A program made the translations under genes and the position numbers. From Ruegeria lacuscaerulensis (GTDB lineage: Bacteria; Pseudomonadota; Alphaproteobacteria; Rhodobacterales; Rhodobacteraceae), in assembly GCF_013033355.1 (NCBI RefSeq), contig NZ_WQDY01000001.1:248001-312000 (forward strand): DNA of 64,000 bases, given 5' to 3'. The notes under the pieces are model-generated. The model searched no databases, was not told the origin of the DNA, and saw only the letters and a program-made list of their open reading frames with translations. Of this stretch, positions 52,493-61,226 are shown piece after piece. Within the stretch, counting starts at the first letter, position 1. Each line of letters opens with the position of its first letter.

Positions 52493-53671
52493 TTATTCTC
52501 CCGGCTGCTGAGAGGCGACTACAGCATCTACAGCCACGCCGGGACGCACGCGCTGGAGGCCCTCAACGATCACGCTTTCACCTTCACGCAGACCATCCTT
52601 TACAATGATCGCTGTCTCTACGGTCGTGCCTGTGGTGATGTAGCGCTGTTCAACCATCTGCTGGTCATTCACCACCAGAACAAAGTCACCACGCTGATCG
52701 CGCTGCAAAGCGGCTTGCGGGATCAACACCTCAGTCGTTGGTTTCAATGCCTCGATCTGTACGCTTAAGAATGCACCATCGACGATCAGACGCTTGGCGT
52801 TGTCGAATTGAGCGCGCACCCTGATCGCCCCGGTCAGCGGGTCTATTCGGTTGTCGACAAAGACGATTGTACCTTCCTCATCCAGTTCGGTCCCGTTGGG
52901 CAGGACAACTTTCACCACTGGGCTTTTATTGCTTTCCGCAAGCGAGGCGGCGTTTTCACCCACCGCTTGCAGAACCGACGTGAATTCCTTTTCGTTCAGC
53001 GAAAAATTCACATAGATCGGGGCTTCGCTGACGATATTAACTAGCGGCGGGTTATTCGGCCCAACAACATCCCCGACACTTGTCGTAGCGCGACCGATAC
53101 GTCCGTCAAAGGGAGCGTGGATTTCCGTATAGCTGAGATCAAGTTTGGCTTGTTTAATCGCGGCCTGCGCGGACTTGACCTCGGCTTCGGCCACCAGTTC
53201 GTTGGCGCGGGCAATGTCGCGTTCAGATTCCGGGGTCGCGTCACGCTCGTACAATTCCTGTTTACGTGCGAGCTCCACCTTGGCCAGTTCCAGATTGGCC
53301 TGCGCCCGGTCCAGATCGGCATTTCTGGCATCCAATGTCGCTTGGTAAAGGTCGGGTTCAATAGTGAACAGCAGATCGCCTTCGTTTACCAAAGCCCCGT
53401 CTTCGACGTTCTGGCTGTCCAGAAAACCACCGACGCGGGCAACAATATCGGCTTTGTCCAGCGCCTCGGCGCGGCCGATAAACGTCGCTTCCTCGGTTAT
53501 TTCCTGAGTGTAAGCCGCAGCAATAGAAACCTTAGGCGGCGGGGCTTCGCTTTGGTCTTGCGCCGTGGCTGTTGATGCCACCCCGATCAAAGCCGCCGCT
53601 GTCGCGCGCCGCACGAAAGCCGGCGTCACGCTGGATAGGCAGAGTCTGGAAATCGTCTGTGAAAGGGGCAT
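52493..53671 (-). CDS. RND efflux periplasmic adaptor subunit (AcrA/MexE-like)
   Basis: Bridges the pump to the outer-membrane channel. The 392-residue precursor has a signal sequence to about residue 37 (ending VASTATAQDQS), but no lipobox Cys. Then come the lipoyl half VARVGGFLDSQNVEDGALVNEGD, a coiled coil (about 110-175), the second half IHAPFDGRIGRATTSVGDVV, and beta-barrel and membrane-proximal domains. An 11-bp palindrome GTAAACTTTAC (53690-53700) lies 18 nt upstream of the start and may be an operator. No TetR or MarR gene is next to it. Confidence 0.9.
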   Translation of the reverse strand: MPLSQTISRLCLSSVTPAFVRRATAAALIGVASTATAQDQSEAPPPKVSIAAAYTQEITEEATFIGRAEALDKADIVARVGGFLDSQNVEDGALVNEGDLLFTIEPDLYQATLDARNADLDRAQANLELAKVELARKQELYERDATPESERDIARANELVAEAEVKSAQAAIKQAKLDLSYTEIHAPFDGRIGRATTSVGDVVGPNNPPLVNIVSEAPIYVNFSLNEKEFTSVLQAVGENAASLAESNKSPVVKVVLPNGTELDEEGTIVFVDNRIDPLTGAIRVRAQFDNAKRLIVDGAFLSVQIEALKPTTEVLIPQAALQRDQRGDFVLVVNDQQMVEQRYITTGTTVETAIIVKDGLREGESVIVEGLQRVRPGVAVDAVVASQQPGE

Positions 53672-53689
53672 TGCAATCGCCTCACTGAA

Positions 53690-53700
53690 GTAAACTTTAC
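53690..53700. promoter_or_regulatory. Palindrome upstream of the RND adaptor, possible operator
   Basis: GTAAA-C-TTTAC is a perfect short palindrome just upstream of the pump operon. TetR-type repressors of efflux pumps often bind such sites. It is only 11 bp long and may be chance. Confidence 0.35.
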
Positions 53701-53872
53701 GCGCCTCGGCACTTGCAGGGCGGCCGAGTCGACTAAACTCTCTGTGAGGATGGCGGTTTTAAGTTGATTTCTCAAGCATGTTGAACGCTGCGACCCGGCT
53801 TTTGGTTGCGGAAATTATGCTGATGATCCTTATATTTACTCACTGATGCGCCGAATTGAGGCGACCCTAAAC

Positions 53873-53897
53873 GAAAAAGGGGCCATCAAGGCCCCCT
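53873..53897 (-). terminator. Rho-independent terminator after metG
   Basis: GGGGCC (53879-53884) pairs with GGCCCC (53890-53895) around ATCAA. On the minus strand the stem is followed by TTTTTCG. It lies about 25 nt past the metG stop. Confidence 0.82.
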
Positions 53898-53921
53898 GTG
53901 TTCTTGTGATGTCGTGAACCG

Positions 53922-55640
53922 TCAGTCGCGGGTGCCAGCAAAACGAGTTTGCCAGTCTTCGCGCTGTTCATCCGTAATCTTGGCGAAAAGAACATCTGGA
54001 ACAGCAAATTCATGACCAGCGGGCAGGGCGTTCAACGCGGCTGCGATGTCTTCTGGCCAATCGGTGTCCAGCGTGTTCATCGCGCTCAGCATCCGAGCCG
54101 AGGTGATCGGGATGAACGGTGCGCTTAACACGGAGTACAGTCGGATCAGGTTCAGACCAAGGCGTACTTGTGCGGCAGCCTGTGCCGGGTCTTCCTTGAA
54201 GGTTGCCCACGGTGCGGCGGATTGCAGGTATTCGTTGCCTGCGACCCAAATCGCACGCAGTTCTTGCGCTGATTTGCGGACCTCCATCGATTCCATAAAG
54301 CCTTCATAGGCGCGCACCCGGCGGGTAAGCTCTGCGATAAGCTCCTGTTCACGCTCACCAAAAACGCCACCCTCAGGCACGGCCTCACCGAATTTCGAAC
54401 GGCAGAACTTGGTGATCCGGCTGACAAAGTTGCCCAGCACGTCGGCCAGGTCCTTGTTCACCGACTGCTGGAAGTTTTCCCATGTGAATTCGCTGTCGCT
54501 GCTTTCGGGCGCATGGCTCAGCAGCCACCAGCGCCAGTAATCGGCGGGCAGGATCTCAAGCGCCTGATCCATGAACACGCCACGACCCTGAGAGGTCGAG
54601 AACTGGCCGCCATCATAGTTCAGATAGTTGAAGGATTTCAGGTGATCGACCATCTTCCACGGCTCGCCTGATCCCAGAATGGTGGCCGGGAAGCTGAGCG
54701 TATGGAAGGGCACGTTATCTTTGCCCATGAACTGCACATAGCGAACGTTATCTGCGCCTTTGTCGGTGCGCCACCAGCGTTCCCACTCGGCATCCGGTTT
54801 TCCACAGGCATCGGCCCATTCCTTGGCACAGGCGATATATTCGATCGGCGCGTCGAACCAGACATAGAAGACTTTGCCTTCCATTCCCGGCCAGTCCTGA
54901 TCGCCTTTCTTGACCGGAACGCCCCAGTCCAGATCGCGGGTGATACCACGATCCTGCAGGCCGTCTCCGTCATGCAACCATTTCTTGGCAATCGAGGTGG
55001 TCAGGATTGGCCAGTCAGCTTTGCTGTCGATCCACGCATCCAGCTGATCTTTCATCGCGGATTGACGCAGATACAGGTGCTTAGTCTCGCGGACTTCAAG
55101 ATCAGTCGAGCCGCTGATCGCGCTGTGTGGCTCGATCAGGTCGGTGGGGTCCAACTGTTTGGTACAGTTCTCACACTGATCGCCTCGTGCGCGGTCATAG
55201 CCGCAATTGGGGCAGGTGCCCTCGATATAGCGGTCGGGCAGGAACCGGCCATCGGCGTTGGAATAGACCTGTTTTTCGCTAACCTCACGGATCAGCCCGG
55301 CCTCGTCCAGTTTGCCCGCGAAATGCTGGGTCAGGTGCTTGTTCTGATCGCTGGACGACCGGCCAAAGTGATCAAAGCTCAGTCCGAACCGGTTCGCGAT
55401 ATCGGCCTGAACGCCATGCATCTCGGCGCAGTATTCGGCCACAGGCTTACCCGCCTTGGCGGCCGCGAGTTCCGCCGGGGTGCCGTGTTCGTCGGTGGCG
55501 CACAGGAACATCACCTCATTTCCGCGGCCACGCTGATAGCGCGCGTACAGATCAGCCGGCAGCTGCGAGCCGATCAGGTTGCCGAGGTGCTTGATCCCGT
55601 TGATGTAGGGGATCGCCGAGGTGATGAGAATCCGAGCCAT
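53922..55640 (-). CDS. metG: Methionine--tRNA ligase
   Basis: Charges tRNA-Met with methionine. The 572-residue protein has the class I HIGH-type motif HLGN (18-21), a zinc knuckle with CPNC and CENC, the WFDAPIEY substrate region, and the anticodon-binding helical domain. At the KMSKS position it reads QFSTSQ, a variant found in this MetRS lineage, so it is not a defect. No C-terminal EMAP-like dimer domain. Upstream, a pair of overlapping hairpins lies between it and the MFS gene stop. Confidence 0.95.
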   Translation of the reverse strand: MARILITSAIPYINGIKHLGNLIGSQLPADLYARYQRGRGNEVMFLCATDEHGTPAELAAAKAGKPVAEYCAEMHGVQADIANRFGLSFDHFGRSSSDQNKHLTQHFAGKLDEAGLIREVSEKQVYSNADGRFLPDRYIEGTCPNCGYDRARGDQCENCTKQLDPTDLIEPHSAISGSTDLEVRETKHLYLRQSAMKDQLDAWIDSKADWPILTTSIAKKWLHDGDGLQDRGITRDLDWGVPVKKGDQDWPGMEGKVFYVWFDAPIEYIACAKEWADACGKPDAEWERWWRTDKGADNVRYVQFMGKDNVPFHTLSFPATILGSGEPWKMVDHLKSFNYLNYDGGQFSTSQGRGVFMDQALEILPADYWRWWLLSHAPESSDSEFTWENFQQSVNKDLADVLGNFVSRITKFCRSKFGEAVPEGGVFGEREQELIAELTRRVRAYEGFMESMEVRKSAQELRAIWVAGNEYLQSAAPWATFKEDPAQAAAQVRLGLNLIRLYSVLSAPFIPITSARMLSAMNTLDTDWPEDIAAALNALPAGHEFAVPDVLFAKITDEQREDWQTRFAGTRD

Positions 55641-55686
55641 TTTGCGTGTCCACGTAACTGTCTGCGCGCCCGTCTACCTTATGTAA

Positions 55687-55712
55687 CCGGGCAGCAAAAG
55701 CCCGGCTTTTGC
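55687..55712. other. Two mutually exclusive hairpins between MFS gene and metG
   Basis: CCGGGC (55687-55692) pairs with GCCCGG (55700-55705). The overlapping 19-bp near-palindrome GCAAAAGCC-C-GGCTTTTGC (55694-55712) uses part of the same bases. Only one can form at a time. It may end the MFS transcript or lie in the metG leader. Confidence 0.4.
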
Positions 55713-55746
55713 GTGTGGTGTTATTTGTTAACTCAATTCGACCGGT

Positions 55747-56982
55747 TCAGCGGCTGTTTTTATCGGCCTCACGTGACCGTTTCAGCAGTCGCCCAATCGT
55801 GAAGGATGTTCGTGGAGCGTAGACATAGTTTGTTCGCTCATCCGGTGTCGGACGCGACCGCATTCGTGCCAGGCCAAATACGATCAGGAAGACATGACCC
55901 AAAGCAACAAAAGCAAACAACGCGCCGGGGCCGAACTGCTGAATCAGGTTAGACGATACATAGGGTGAGGCAATCGCACCCAGCGCAAACCAGAACATCA
56001 ATGCGGCTGAAAGCTCGACCCGTTCTTCGGTTGTGGCAAAGTCGTTTGCGTGCGCAGACGAGACGGAAAAGATCGGGAAAGTCGTCAATCCAAAGATACC
56101 CGCAGCCAACATCACGCCTATTGTTCCCGCCCCGCCGGCTGCCATTGTGATGCCGCAACTCAGGACCGCTGCGGCAGACAGCCAGATCAACACCCAGCGA
56201 CGGTCATACTTGTCTGCCAACCAACCTACCGGGTATTGCGCCAGTGCCCCGCCCAGAACGAAGGACGCCAGAAAGAAAGCAATCTGGTCGACGCCAAGTC
56301 CGACCTCTTGTCCATAGACCGGTCCGACCATACGGAAGGATGCCGAACTGAGCGCCGCGACGATCACGCCCGCCACAGCCAGCGGCGAACTGCGCCATGC
56401 CAATTTAGGACGCAGCCGAGGGGCGTCGGGCGTTTTAGGTTGGCTGGCCTTGGTCAAGGTCAGCGGCAACAGCGAGGCACAGCATAAAATGGCCAGCAAG
56501 TTGTATGAGACATAAGATGCGGGCGGCAGCACGGCGATGATCAACTGGGCACAGAGCGACGCGCCCAGATCGGCGATGCGGTAACTGCCCATGACACGGC
56601 CACGCGACTCGTTGGTGACCTTGGCGTTCAGCCAGGCCTCGATCACTGTATAGCACCCAGCGACACAGGTGCCTGACGCGATCCGTAGCACGGCCCAGAC
56701 GTTCGGGTTTTCTGTCAGAGTATGCCCCAGCAGCCCCATGGCGCCCAATGCCGTACAGACAGCAAAGGCGCGGGAATGCCCCACGCTGCCCATAAGACGA
56801 GGCGCCCACCAGCAACCCACAAAAAAGCCAATGAAATGAGCCGATCCGAGCATACCAATCTGCTCGGTTGAAAAGTCCAGCGTCAGTCCCGAGATGGCGT
56901 CAAGCGGCCCCACGCCGCCGGTCGACAACTGCAGCAGAATAACCGAAAGAAACAGGGCGGCAAAAGAAATCATCGTGCGCAT
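55747..56982 (-). CDS. MFS transporter (YcaD/UMF2-like)
   Basis: Major facilitator with 12 helices, 411 residues. It has FIGFFVGCWWAPRLMGSVGHSRAFAVC in part (the loop 2-3 motif A region is weak) and the signature YTVIEAWLNAKVTNESRGRVMGSYR, which is typical of the YcaD-like group. The second half has YPVGWLADKYDRR. ATG 56982 follows AAGGTGG by 7 nt and is preferred over ATG 57003. Substrate unknown. Confidence 0.85.
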   Translation of the reverse strand: MRTMISFAALFLSVILLQLSTGGVGPLDAISGLTLDFSTEQIGMLGSAHFIGFFVGCWWAPRLMGSVGHSRAFAVCTALGAMGLLGHTLTENPNVWAVLRIASGTCVAGCYTVIEAWLNAKVTNESRGRVMGSYRIADLGASLCAQLIIAVLPPASYVSYNLLAILCCASLLPLTLTKASQPKTPDAPRLRPKLAWRSSPLAVAGVIVAALSSASFRMVGPVYGQEVGLGVDQIAFFLASFVLGGALAQYPVGWLADKYDRRWVLIWLSAAAVLSCGITMAAGGAGTIGVMLAAGIFGLTTFPIFSVSSAHANDFATTEERVELSAALMFWFALGAIASPYVSSNLIQQFGPGALFAFVALGHVFLIVFGLARMRSRPTPDERTNYVYAPRTSFTIGRLLKRSREADKNSR

Positions 56983-57052
56983 AACGACACCACCTTGGGA
57001 CATCCGCAGCTAGATGCGCGCAGCTTATCGACCTTGACGCGTCGTTTTTCGG

Positions 57053-57649
57053 CTATTGTGAGCTTTGGATTTCCGCCCGGATGTCCAAGCCTACGGTGTC
57101 CTGTACAAGATCAGCATAGCCTGACGCTCCGAAATCGTGCCGGTTCAACTCTCCGGTCAGGCGGATGGACAGATCGTTCAGATTGTCAGCGGCACTGCCG
57201 GGTGGGCGAAACAGATCGGCTTTCAACTCGATCGGGCGGGTGACCCCACGAACGGTCAAATCCCCGCTGATCTTGGCACCCTGAGAGATGCGGCCGCTTT
57301 CACCAAGTTGTATGCTTGTTGACACAAAATGGATGGTTGGAAACCCTTCGGCATCCAGGACGCTCTCGCTCAGCATGGGTTTGCGGGCGAATGGCAGCTT
57401 GGTCCGCGCTTTGGCGACGTTCAGGATCACGTCCACACGGCTGTTCAGCAGGTCGTTCAGGTCGATCCGAATGTCGGCGGATTCGATGGGCATGGTGCCG
57501 GATTGTGAGATGCCGGAAAGGTCAAAGGTGAAATCGACCGATGTTCCATCCGGCACCAATTGGTACGTGCGTGGCGCAGCCAGTGCTGAACCCGCAAGGG
57601 TCAGTACAGCCAAGCCTGCCAGGACGGCGCGTCGTGTTACTTGGGTCAT
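57053..57649 (-). CDS. YceI family periplasmic lipid-binding protein
   Basis: Lipocalin-like protein that binds isoprenoids or related lipids. The 198-residue precursor has a signal with RRAVLAGLAVLTLAG and AxA cleavage near ALA-AP. The YceI core TYQLVPDGTSVDFTFDLSGI and FPTIHFVSTSI follow, with LTVRGVTRPI. GGAGG lies 8 nt before ATG 57649, and the start overlaps the stop of the MFS gene upstream (ATGA). A longer in-frame start at 57778 lies inside that gene and is a shadow. Confidence 0.9.
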   Translation of the reverse strand: MTQVTRRAVLAGLAVLTLAGSALAAPRTYQLVPDGTSVDFTFDLSGISQSGTMPIESADIRIDLNDLLNSRVDVILNVAKARTKLPFARKPMLSESVLDAEGFPTIHFVSTSIQLGESGRISQGAKISGDLTVRGVTRPIELKADLFRPPGSAADNLNDLSIRLTGELNRHDFGASGYADLVQDTVGLDIRAEIQSSQ

Positions 57650-58860
57650 GCCATGACCTCCTGCCTGCGGGGGCGCGAGCGCTTCAGCAACATCAGCAGG
57701 ATTGCGATGTTCAGCCCGTTCCAGAGAATGCCGTTGATAAAGGCCAATTGATAATTTCCGGTTACGTCGTAAATCCAACCTGACATCCAGCCGCCCAGAG
57801 CCATCCCCATGATGGTCATCATCATCACAAAGCCCACGCGGGCTCCGGCCTCATGCGGGGGCATGTATTCGCGCACAACCAGCGCATAGCTGGGCACGAT
57901 CCCGCCCTGTGCCAGTCCGAACATGAGGCTGATGATGTAAAGCGAAACCATCCCGTCATAGGGCAGGAACAGAAACAGGGCGATGCATTGCAGTATTGAC
58001 CCGATCAGCAGGGTCATCAGCCCGCCCAGCTTGTCGGCCACCATCCCGGAAATCACGCGGCTGACCACGCCACCTAGCAACATAAGTGACAGCATCTCGG
58101 CCCCGACGGCGGGCCCATAGCCCAGCCCGACGCAGTATGAGACGATGTGAACCTGCGGCATCGACATCGCCACGCAGCACCCGATACCAGCCAGACCCAG
58201 TATGTACTGCAACGCGCGTGGTGAGATCCCGACGCTGCTTGCCTTGATGCTGGCGCTCGCGGCTGCGGTTTGATGCGCCTCGGCCGGAACCTGACGTCGC
58301 AGCAAAAGGGACAGGGGGATGACGATCACCGGAGTTATTAGAGCCAGCGTCAGATAGACCTGCTGCCAGCCGTCGCGCGCAAGAATATCGGACAGAAGGG
58401 TGGGCCAGATCGCGCCCGACAAGTAGTTGCCGCTGGCCACCAGTGCCACGGCAATGCCGCGCCGCTTCATGAACCAGTGCGAGATATCGGCGATTAGCGG
58501 ACCAAACCCGATCGAGGTGCCTAGTCCCACTAACAGATGTGCCAGCGACAGCATGACCATGTTCGGCGCTAGGGTTGCCAGCACATAGCTGACGGTGCTG
58601 AGCACGGCCGCTCCGATCAACGCTTTGGTCACACCCAGCCGATCGACCAGTTGCCCCAGCCACATGTTCCCCAGCGCAAAGCCGATCATGGTCAGAACGT
58701 AAGGCAGCGAGGCTTCGGCCCGCCCCGCATCGAACTGTGTCTCAATCGCGGGCATGACCACGATGACCGCCCACATGCCCACATTCGCCACCATCGCGAT
58801 GGCAAGCGTGATTGCAAGGCGTAGCCAAGAATAGCGGCTGTCGTGGATTGCGTGGCTCAT
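57646..58860 (-). CDS. MFS transporter (oxalate/formate-antiporter-like, OFA/MCT group)
   Basis: Twelve-helix facilitator, 404 residues. Phrases are NMWLGQLVDRLGVTKAL (motif A), HLLVGLGTSIGFGPLIADISHWFMKRRGIA, and VSRVISGMVADKLGG in the second half. The WF-x-KRRG element is typical of the monocarboxylate/OFA group, so an organic anion is a likely cargo. Coupled by ATGA to yceI. Its start lies 65 bp after the imuA-like stop, so it might be read with it after DNA damage. Confidence 0.83.
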   Translation of the reverse strand: MSHAIHDSRYSWLRLAITLAIAMVANVGMWAVIVVMPAIETQFDAGRAEASLPYVLTMIGFALGNMWLGQLVDRLGVTKALIGAAVLSTVSYVLATLAPNMVMLSLAHLLVGLGTSIGFGPLIADISHWFMKRRGIAVALVASGNYLSGAIWPTLLSDILARDGWQQVYLTLALITPVIVIPLSLLLRRQVPAEAHQTAAASASIKASSVGISPRALQYILGLAGIGCCVAMSMPQVHIVSYCVGLGYGPAVGAEMLSLMLLGGVVSRVISGMVADKLGGLMTLLIGSILQCIALFLFLPYDGMVSLYIISLMFGLAQGGIVPSYALVVREYMPPHEAGARVGFVMMMTIMGMALGGWMSGWIYDVTGNYQLAFINGILWNGLNIAILLMLLKRSRPRRQEVMA

Positions 58861-58925
58861 TCCCGGAACGCTAGGGCGCAGGTTAGGGGTTGGCTAGTCA
58901 CTTCTTTCGTGATCACGCTGTGGTG

Positions 58926-59546
58926 TCATGTTGATACCTCGTCGGTTGCCGTTCTTTGCAGGTTCAATCCGGCGCGCGGTTTGGTCTGGGTGGCCTGCCA
59001 TGTGACCGGGGGCAGGGCGCGGGCACGGCGGCGGGTTAGGGTCCAGCGGCGGGCCTCTTGAGTATGGTTCGCGGCCATGTGCCAGCGCGTCTCAACCCCC
59101 TGCGCGCCGCCATCACCCGGTGTCAGCAACAGCCCCAGCGGAGCCCGCCCCAGCGTGCCCCCCTGTTCGGCGGCCAGATGCATTCGGCGCACGGGCGTCA
59201 GGCTGGGCGCACCAGGCAGGTCACCGATGATCAGCGGGATCGCCCCGCTGCGCAGGGCCTCTTCCAGACACCATAAAATATCCTCGGCGCGGGTTGGGTG
59301 GACAAAGATGAAGCGGCCGGGATCGACAAAGGGCATCATGCCGTCAGGGTTTAACTGGCCCGGCTCCCACGCGGGGGAAATCCACAGCACGGGACCTTGC
59401 GTCTGACCGGCCAGCCAGGTGGCGAAACTGCGTCGAGCAGGGCCACAGGCTTCGTGCACGCGGCCCAGTTGTAAGGTGATCTGAGGATGCAGTGCAAGGC
59501 CCGCTGCTGTGCGTTTGGCTTTACGATCAAGAAGATGTGCAGACAT
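58926..59546 (-). CDS. imuA: ImuA-like (RecA/SulA-superfamily) SOS protein
   Basis: ImuA helps the mutagenic ImuB-DnaE2 polymerase. The 206-residue protein has ALHPQITLQLGRVHEACGPA at the place of the RecA-like NTP loop (the P-loop is degenerate, as in many ImuA), VLWISPAWEPGQLNPDGM, RFIFVHPTRAEDILWCLEEAL and the late TRWHMAANH. Identity rests on these family-like phrases plus a perfect LexA box directly upstream. Unusually, no imuB or dnaE2 follows; an MFS gene does. The encoded C-terminus looks complete. Confidence 0.72.
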   Translation of the reverse strand: MSAHLLDRKAKRTAAGLALHPQITLQLGRVHEACGPARRSFATWLAGQTQGPVLWISPAWEPGQLNPDGMMPFVDPGRFIFVHPTRAEDILWCLEEALRSGAIPLIIGDLPGAPSLTPVRRMHLAAEQGGTLGRAPLGLLLTPGDGGAQGVETRWHMAANHTQEARRWTLTRRRARALPPVTWQATQTKPRAGLNLQRTATDEVST

Positions 59547-59562
59547 GCATTCATGTTAGCAT

Positions 59563-59577
59563 GTTCTTATTTTGTTC
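59563..59577 (-). promoter_or_regulatory. LexA (SOS) box upstream of the imuA-like gene
   Basis: GTTC-TTATTTT-GTTC fits the alphaproteobacterial LexA consensus GTTC-N7-GTTC exactly. It ends 16 nt upstream of the start codon (on the minus strand it reads GAAC-N7-GAAC). Its AT-rich spacer is also typical. Position and match support damage-inducible control. Confidence 0.82.
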
Positions 59578-59594
59578 TCAATGGTGGATTGAAG

Positions 59595-60176
59595 TCAGCG
59601 AGACAGGATCATGCGCCCATCCGCAAACTGGATGTTCGAGAAAAGATGCAGATAGTCCATGCCCAGCAGCGACTGGAACAGCTCTCCTTCATTTACCCAG
59701 GCCGAGACATTGCGATCTGTAACCGGGCCCAGCGTCAGCGTATCCAGACGCACCGGTGCCGTCCGGACCTCGCCATTCGCCGTTGCGGCGCGGCCGATAT
59801 AGTTCAACTGATCAGTATCAATGCCCAGACGTTCGGCGTCGCGCTGGGCCAGCACAATCTGGCTGGCTCCTGTATCAACAAGAAAGGTGATCGACTGGCC
59901 GTTAACCTCGACCGGCAGATAGTAGTGACCATCATACGCACGGGGGACCTCGATCACCTCGCCGGTTACGGTCATCTGAGGAGACGGACCAACAGTTGAG
60001 CGGATATCTTCCCATAGGCCGACCACGGCGATAACGCCAATGAAAATGAACACCCAGGCCATCGCCTGTTGCAAGGTTTTGTTCAGGGATTGCCGGTTTT
60101 GCGAAAAAAACCACGCCACAACAGCCGCGCCAAGCAGGCTCAAATATGCCAAACGTGCAAAGCTGTCGCCGTCCAT
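59595..60176 (-). CDS. Membrane-anchored retropepsin-like aspartic protease (TIGR02281)
   Basis: The 193-residue protein has two N-terminal hydrophobic segments (about 8-25 and 38-55). A single-domain retropepsin-like fold follows with active-site DTGAS (101-105) in ITFLVDTGASQIVLAQRDAERLG and the second-half LLGMDYLHLF. Such proteins act as dimers. The protease domain should face the periplasm. Substrate unknown. Confidence 0.88.
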   Translation of the reverse strand: MDGDSFARLAYLSLLGAAVVAWFFSQNRQSLNKTLQQAMAWVFIFIGVIAVVGLWEDIRSTVGPSPQMTVTGEVIEVPRAYDGHYYLPVEVNGQSITFLVDTGASQIVLAQRDAERLGIDTDQLNYIGRAATANGEVRTAPVRLDTLTLGPVTDRNVSAWVNEGELFQSLLGMDYLHLFSNIQFADGRMILSR

Positions 60177-60216
60177 ACCATCATCCTATCCAATTCTATT
60201 GAAAGATATATGGGGG

Positions 60217-60837
60217 TCAGGACGCAAAACCAAAGGCTTTGAGACCATCCAATATGAACTGAACAGACAGAGCCGCCAGCAGCATTCCCAACAAACGGGT
60301 CAGCACGTTCAAACCGGTTTTGCCCAGAATGCGCGCGATCACGCCACCCGACAGGAAAAAAATGAAAACAACGGCCATGACGGCCAGCATGACGATGCAA
60401 GCCTCGACGATACCCAAAACGCCGGGGTGCTGCCCGGCCAGCAGAATGATCGTGGCAATCGAGCCTGGCCCCGCGATCAACGGAATGGCCAACGGGAACA
60501 CGGACGGGTCGGGGTGTTCCTCTTCCTCGGCCCGGTCCTCGCGCCGTTTGGTACGGCGGTCAAACAGCATGTCCAGCGCGGTCAGGAACAGCAATGCGCC
60601 ACCAGCGACGCGGAACGCCTCCATCGAGATGCCAACAAAGCCCAGCACCGCCTCGCCAAAGGCCGCAAAGGCGATCAGGATGCAAACGGCGGTCAGGCAG
60701 CTACGGATCGCGGTTTTGCGGCGGGTTGCGGCATCCATATCCTGTGTCAGCGCCACGAAGATGGGCGTGGTGCCAAAGGGGTCGATCACCACGAACAGGG
60801 TGGTGAATGCGGTGACGAAAAAGGCTAGGTCGATCAT
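60217..60837 (-). CDS. MarC family integral membrane protein
   Basis: The 206-residue protein has six hydrophobic segments with the MarC phrases VVIDPFGTTPIFVALTQ and FPLAIPLIAGPGSIATIILLA. A charged cytosolic loop (RRTKRREDRAEEEEHPDP) splits it. Despite the name no drug transport is shown for MarC. Its ATG overlaps the stop of the ACT-domain gene (ATGA). Confidence 0.9.
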   Translation of the reverse strand: MIDLAFFVTAFTTLFVVIDPFGTTPIFVALTQDMDAATRRKTAIRSCLTAVCILIAFAAFGEAVLGFVGISMEAFRVAGGALLFLTALDMLFDRRTKRREDRAEEEEHPDPSVFPLAIPLIAGPGSIATIILLAGQHPGVLGIVEACIVMLAVMAVVFIFFLSGGVIARILGKTGLNVLTRLLGMLLAALSVQFILDGLKAFGFAS

Positions 60838-61226
60838 TCTGTGGCACCGCCCTGAAGTTCTGTCAGGATTGCCACGGCCTTATCGGCCTGATCGCTGGGA
60901 ACATAAACATGGTCATGGTGATACCCCGCAACCATGTTTGCCGGAATGTCAGCTTGCGCAAGCGCACTTGAGACGGCAGCGGTTAGGCCGACACCTTCAA
61001 GCGAGGAATGCACCTGCAGGGTAATGCAGCGCATAGGTACAGCGCCGTTCTGCGCTGCCTCGAAGGGAACGATCAGCGAAAGGCCCTCGGCCTCGATACA
61101 GCTGGCCCGTGTGCCCCTTGGCCATTCTGCGTCGGGCGGCCAGACAACAAAGGCATATTCACCGGGCTGAAGCGCGGGGCGCATACCGGCAATCATATCT
61201 TTAGTTTCGGTGACTGGGGAAGTCAT
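60834..61226 (-). CDS. ACT-domain protein (CASTOR/DUF2241-like)
   Basis: The 130-residue protein has two ACT-like folds: PGEYAFVVWPPDAEWP with ASCIEAEGLSLIVPFE in the first half, and CITLQVHSSLEGVGLTAAVSSALAQADIPANMVAGYHHDHVYVP in pieces in the second. It probably binds an amino acid. ATG 61226 overlaps the ABC-F stop by 4 nt; a longer start at 61268 lies within that gene. It is coupled in turn to marC. No enzyme domain is attached. Confidence 0.82.
   Translation of the reverse strand: MTSPVTETKDMIAGMRPALQPGEYAFVVWPPDAEWPRGTRASCIEAEGLSLIVPFEAAQNGAVPMRCITLQVHSSLEGVGLTAAVSSALAQADIPANMVAGYHHDHVYVPSDQADKAVAILTELQGGATE

Noticed and set aside
53922..55640. Missing KMSKS motif in MetG (reads QFSTSQ)
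   Set aside because: A known variant of this MetRS lineage; the rest of the protein is intact, so it is not evidence of a defect.
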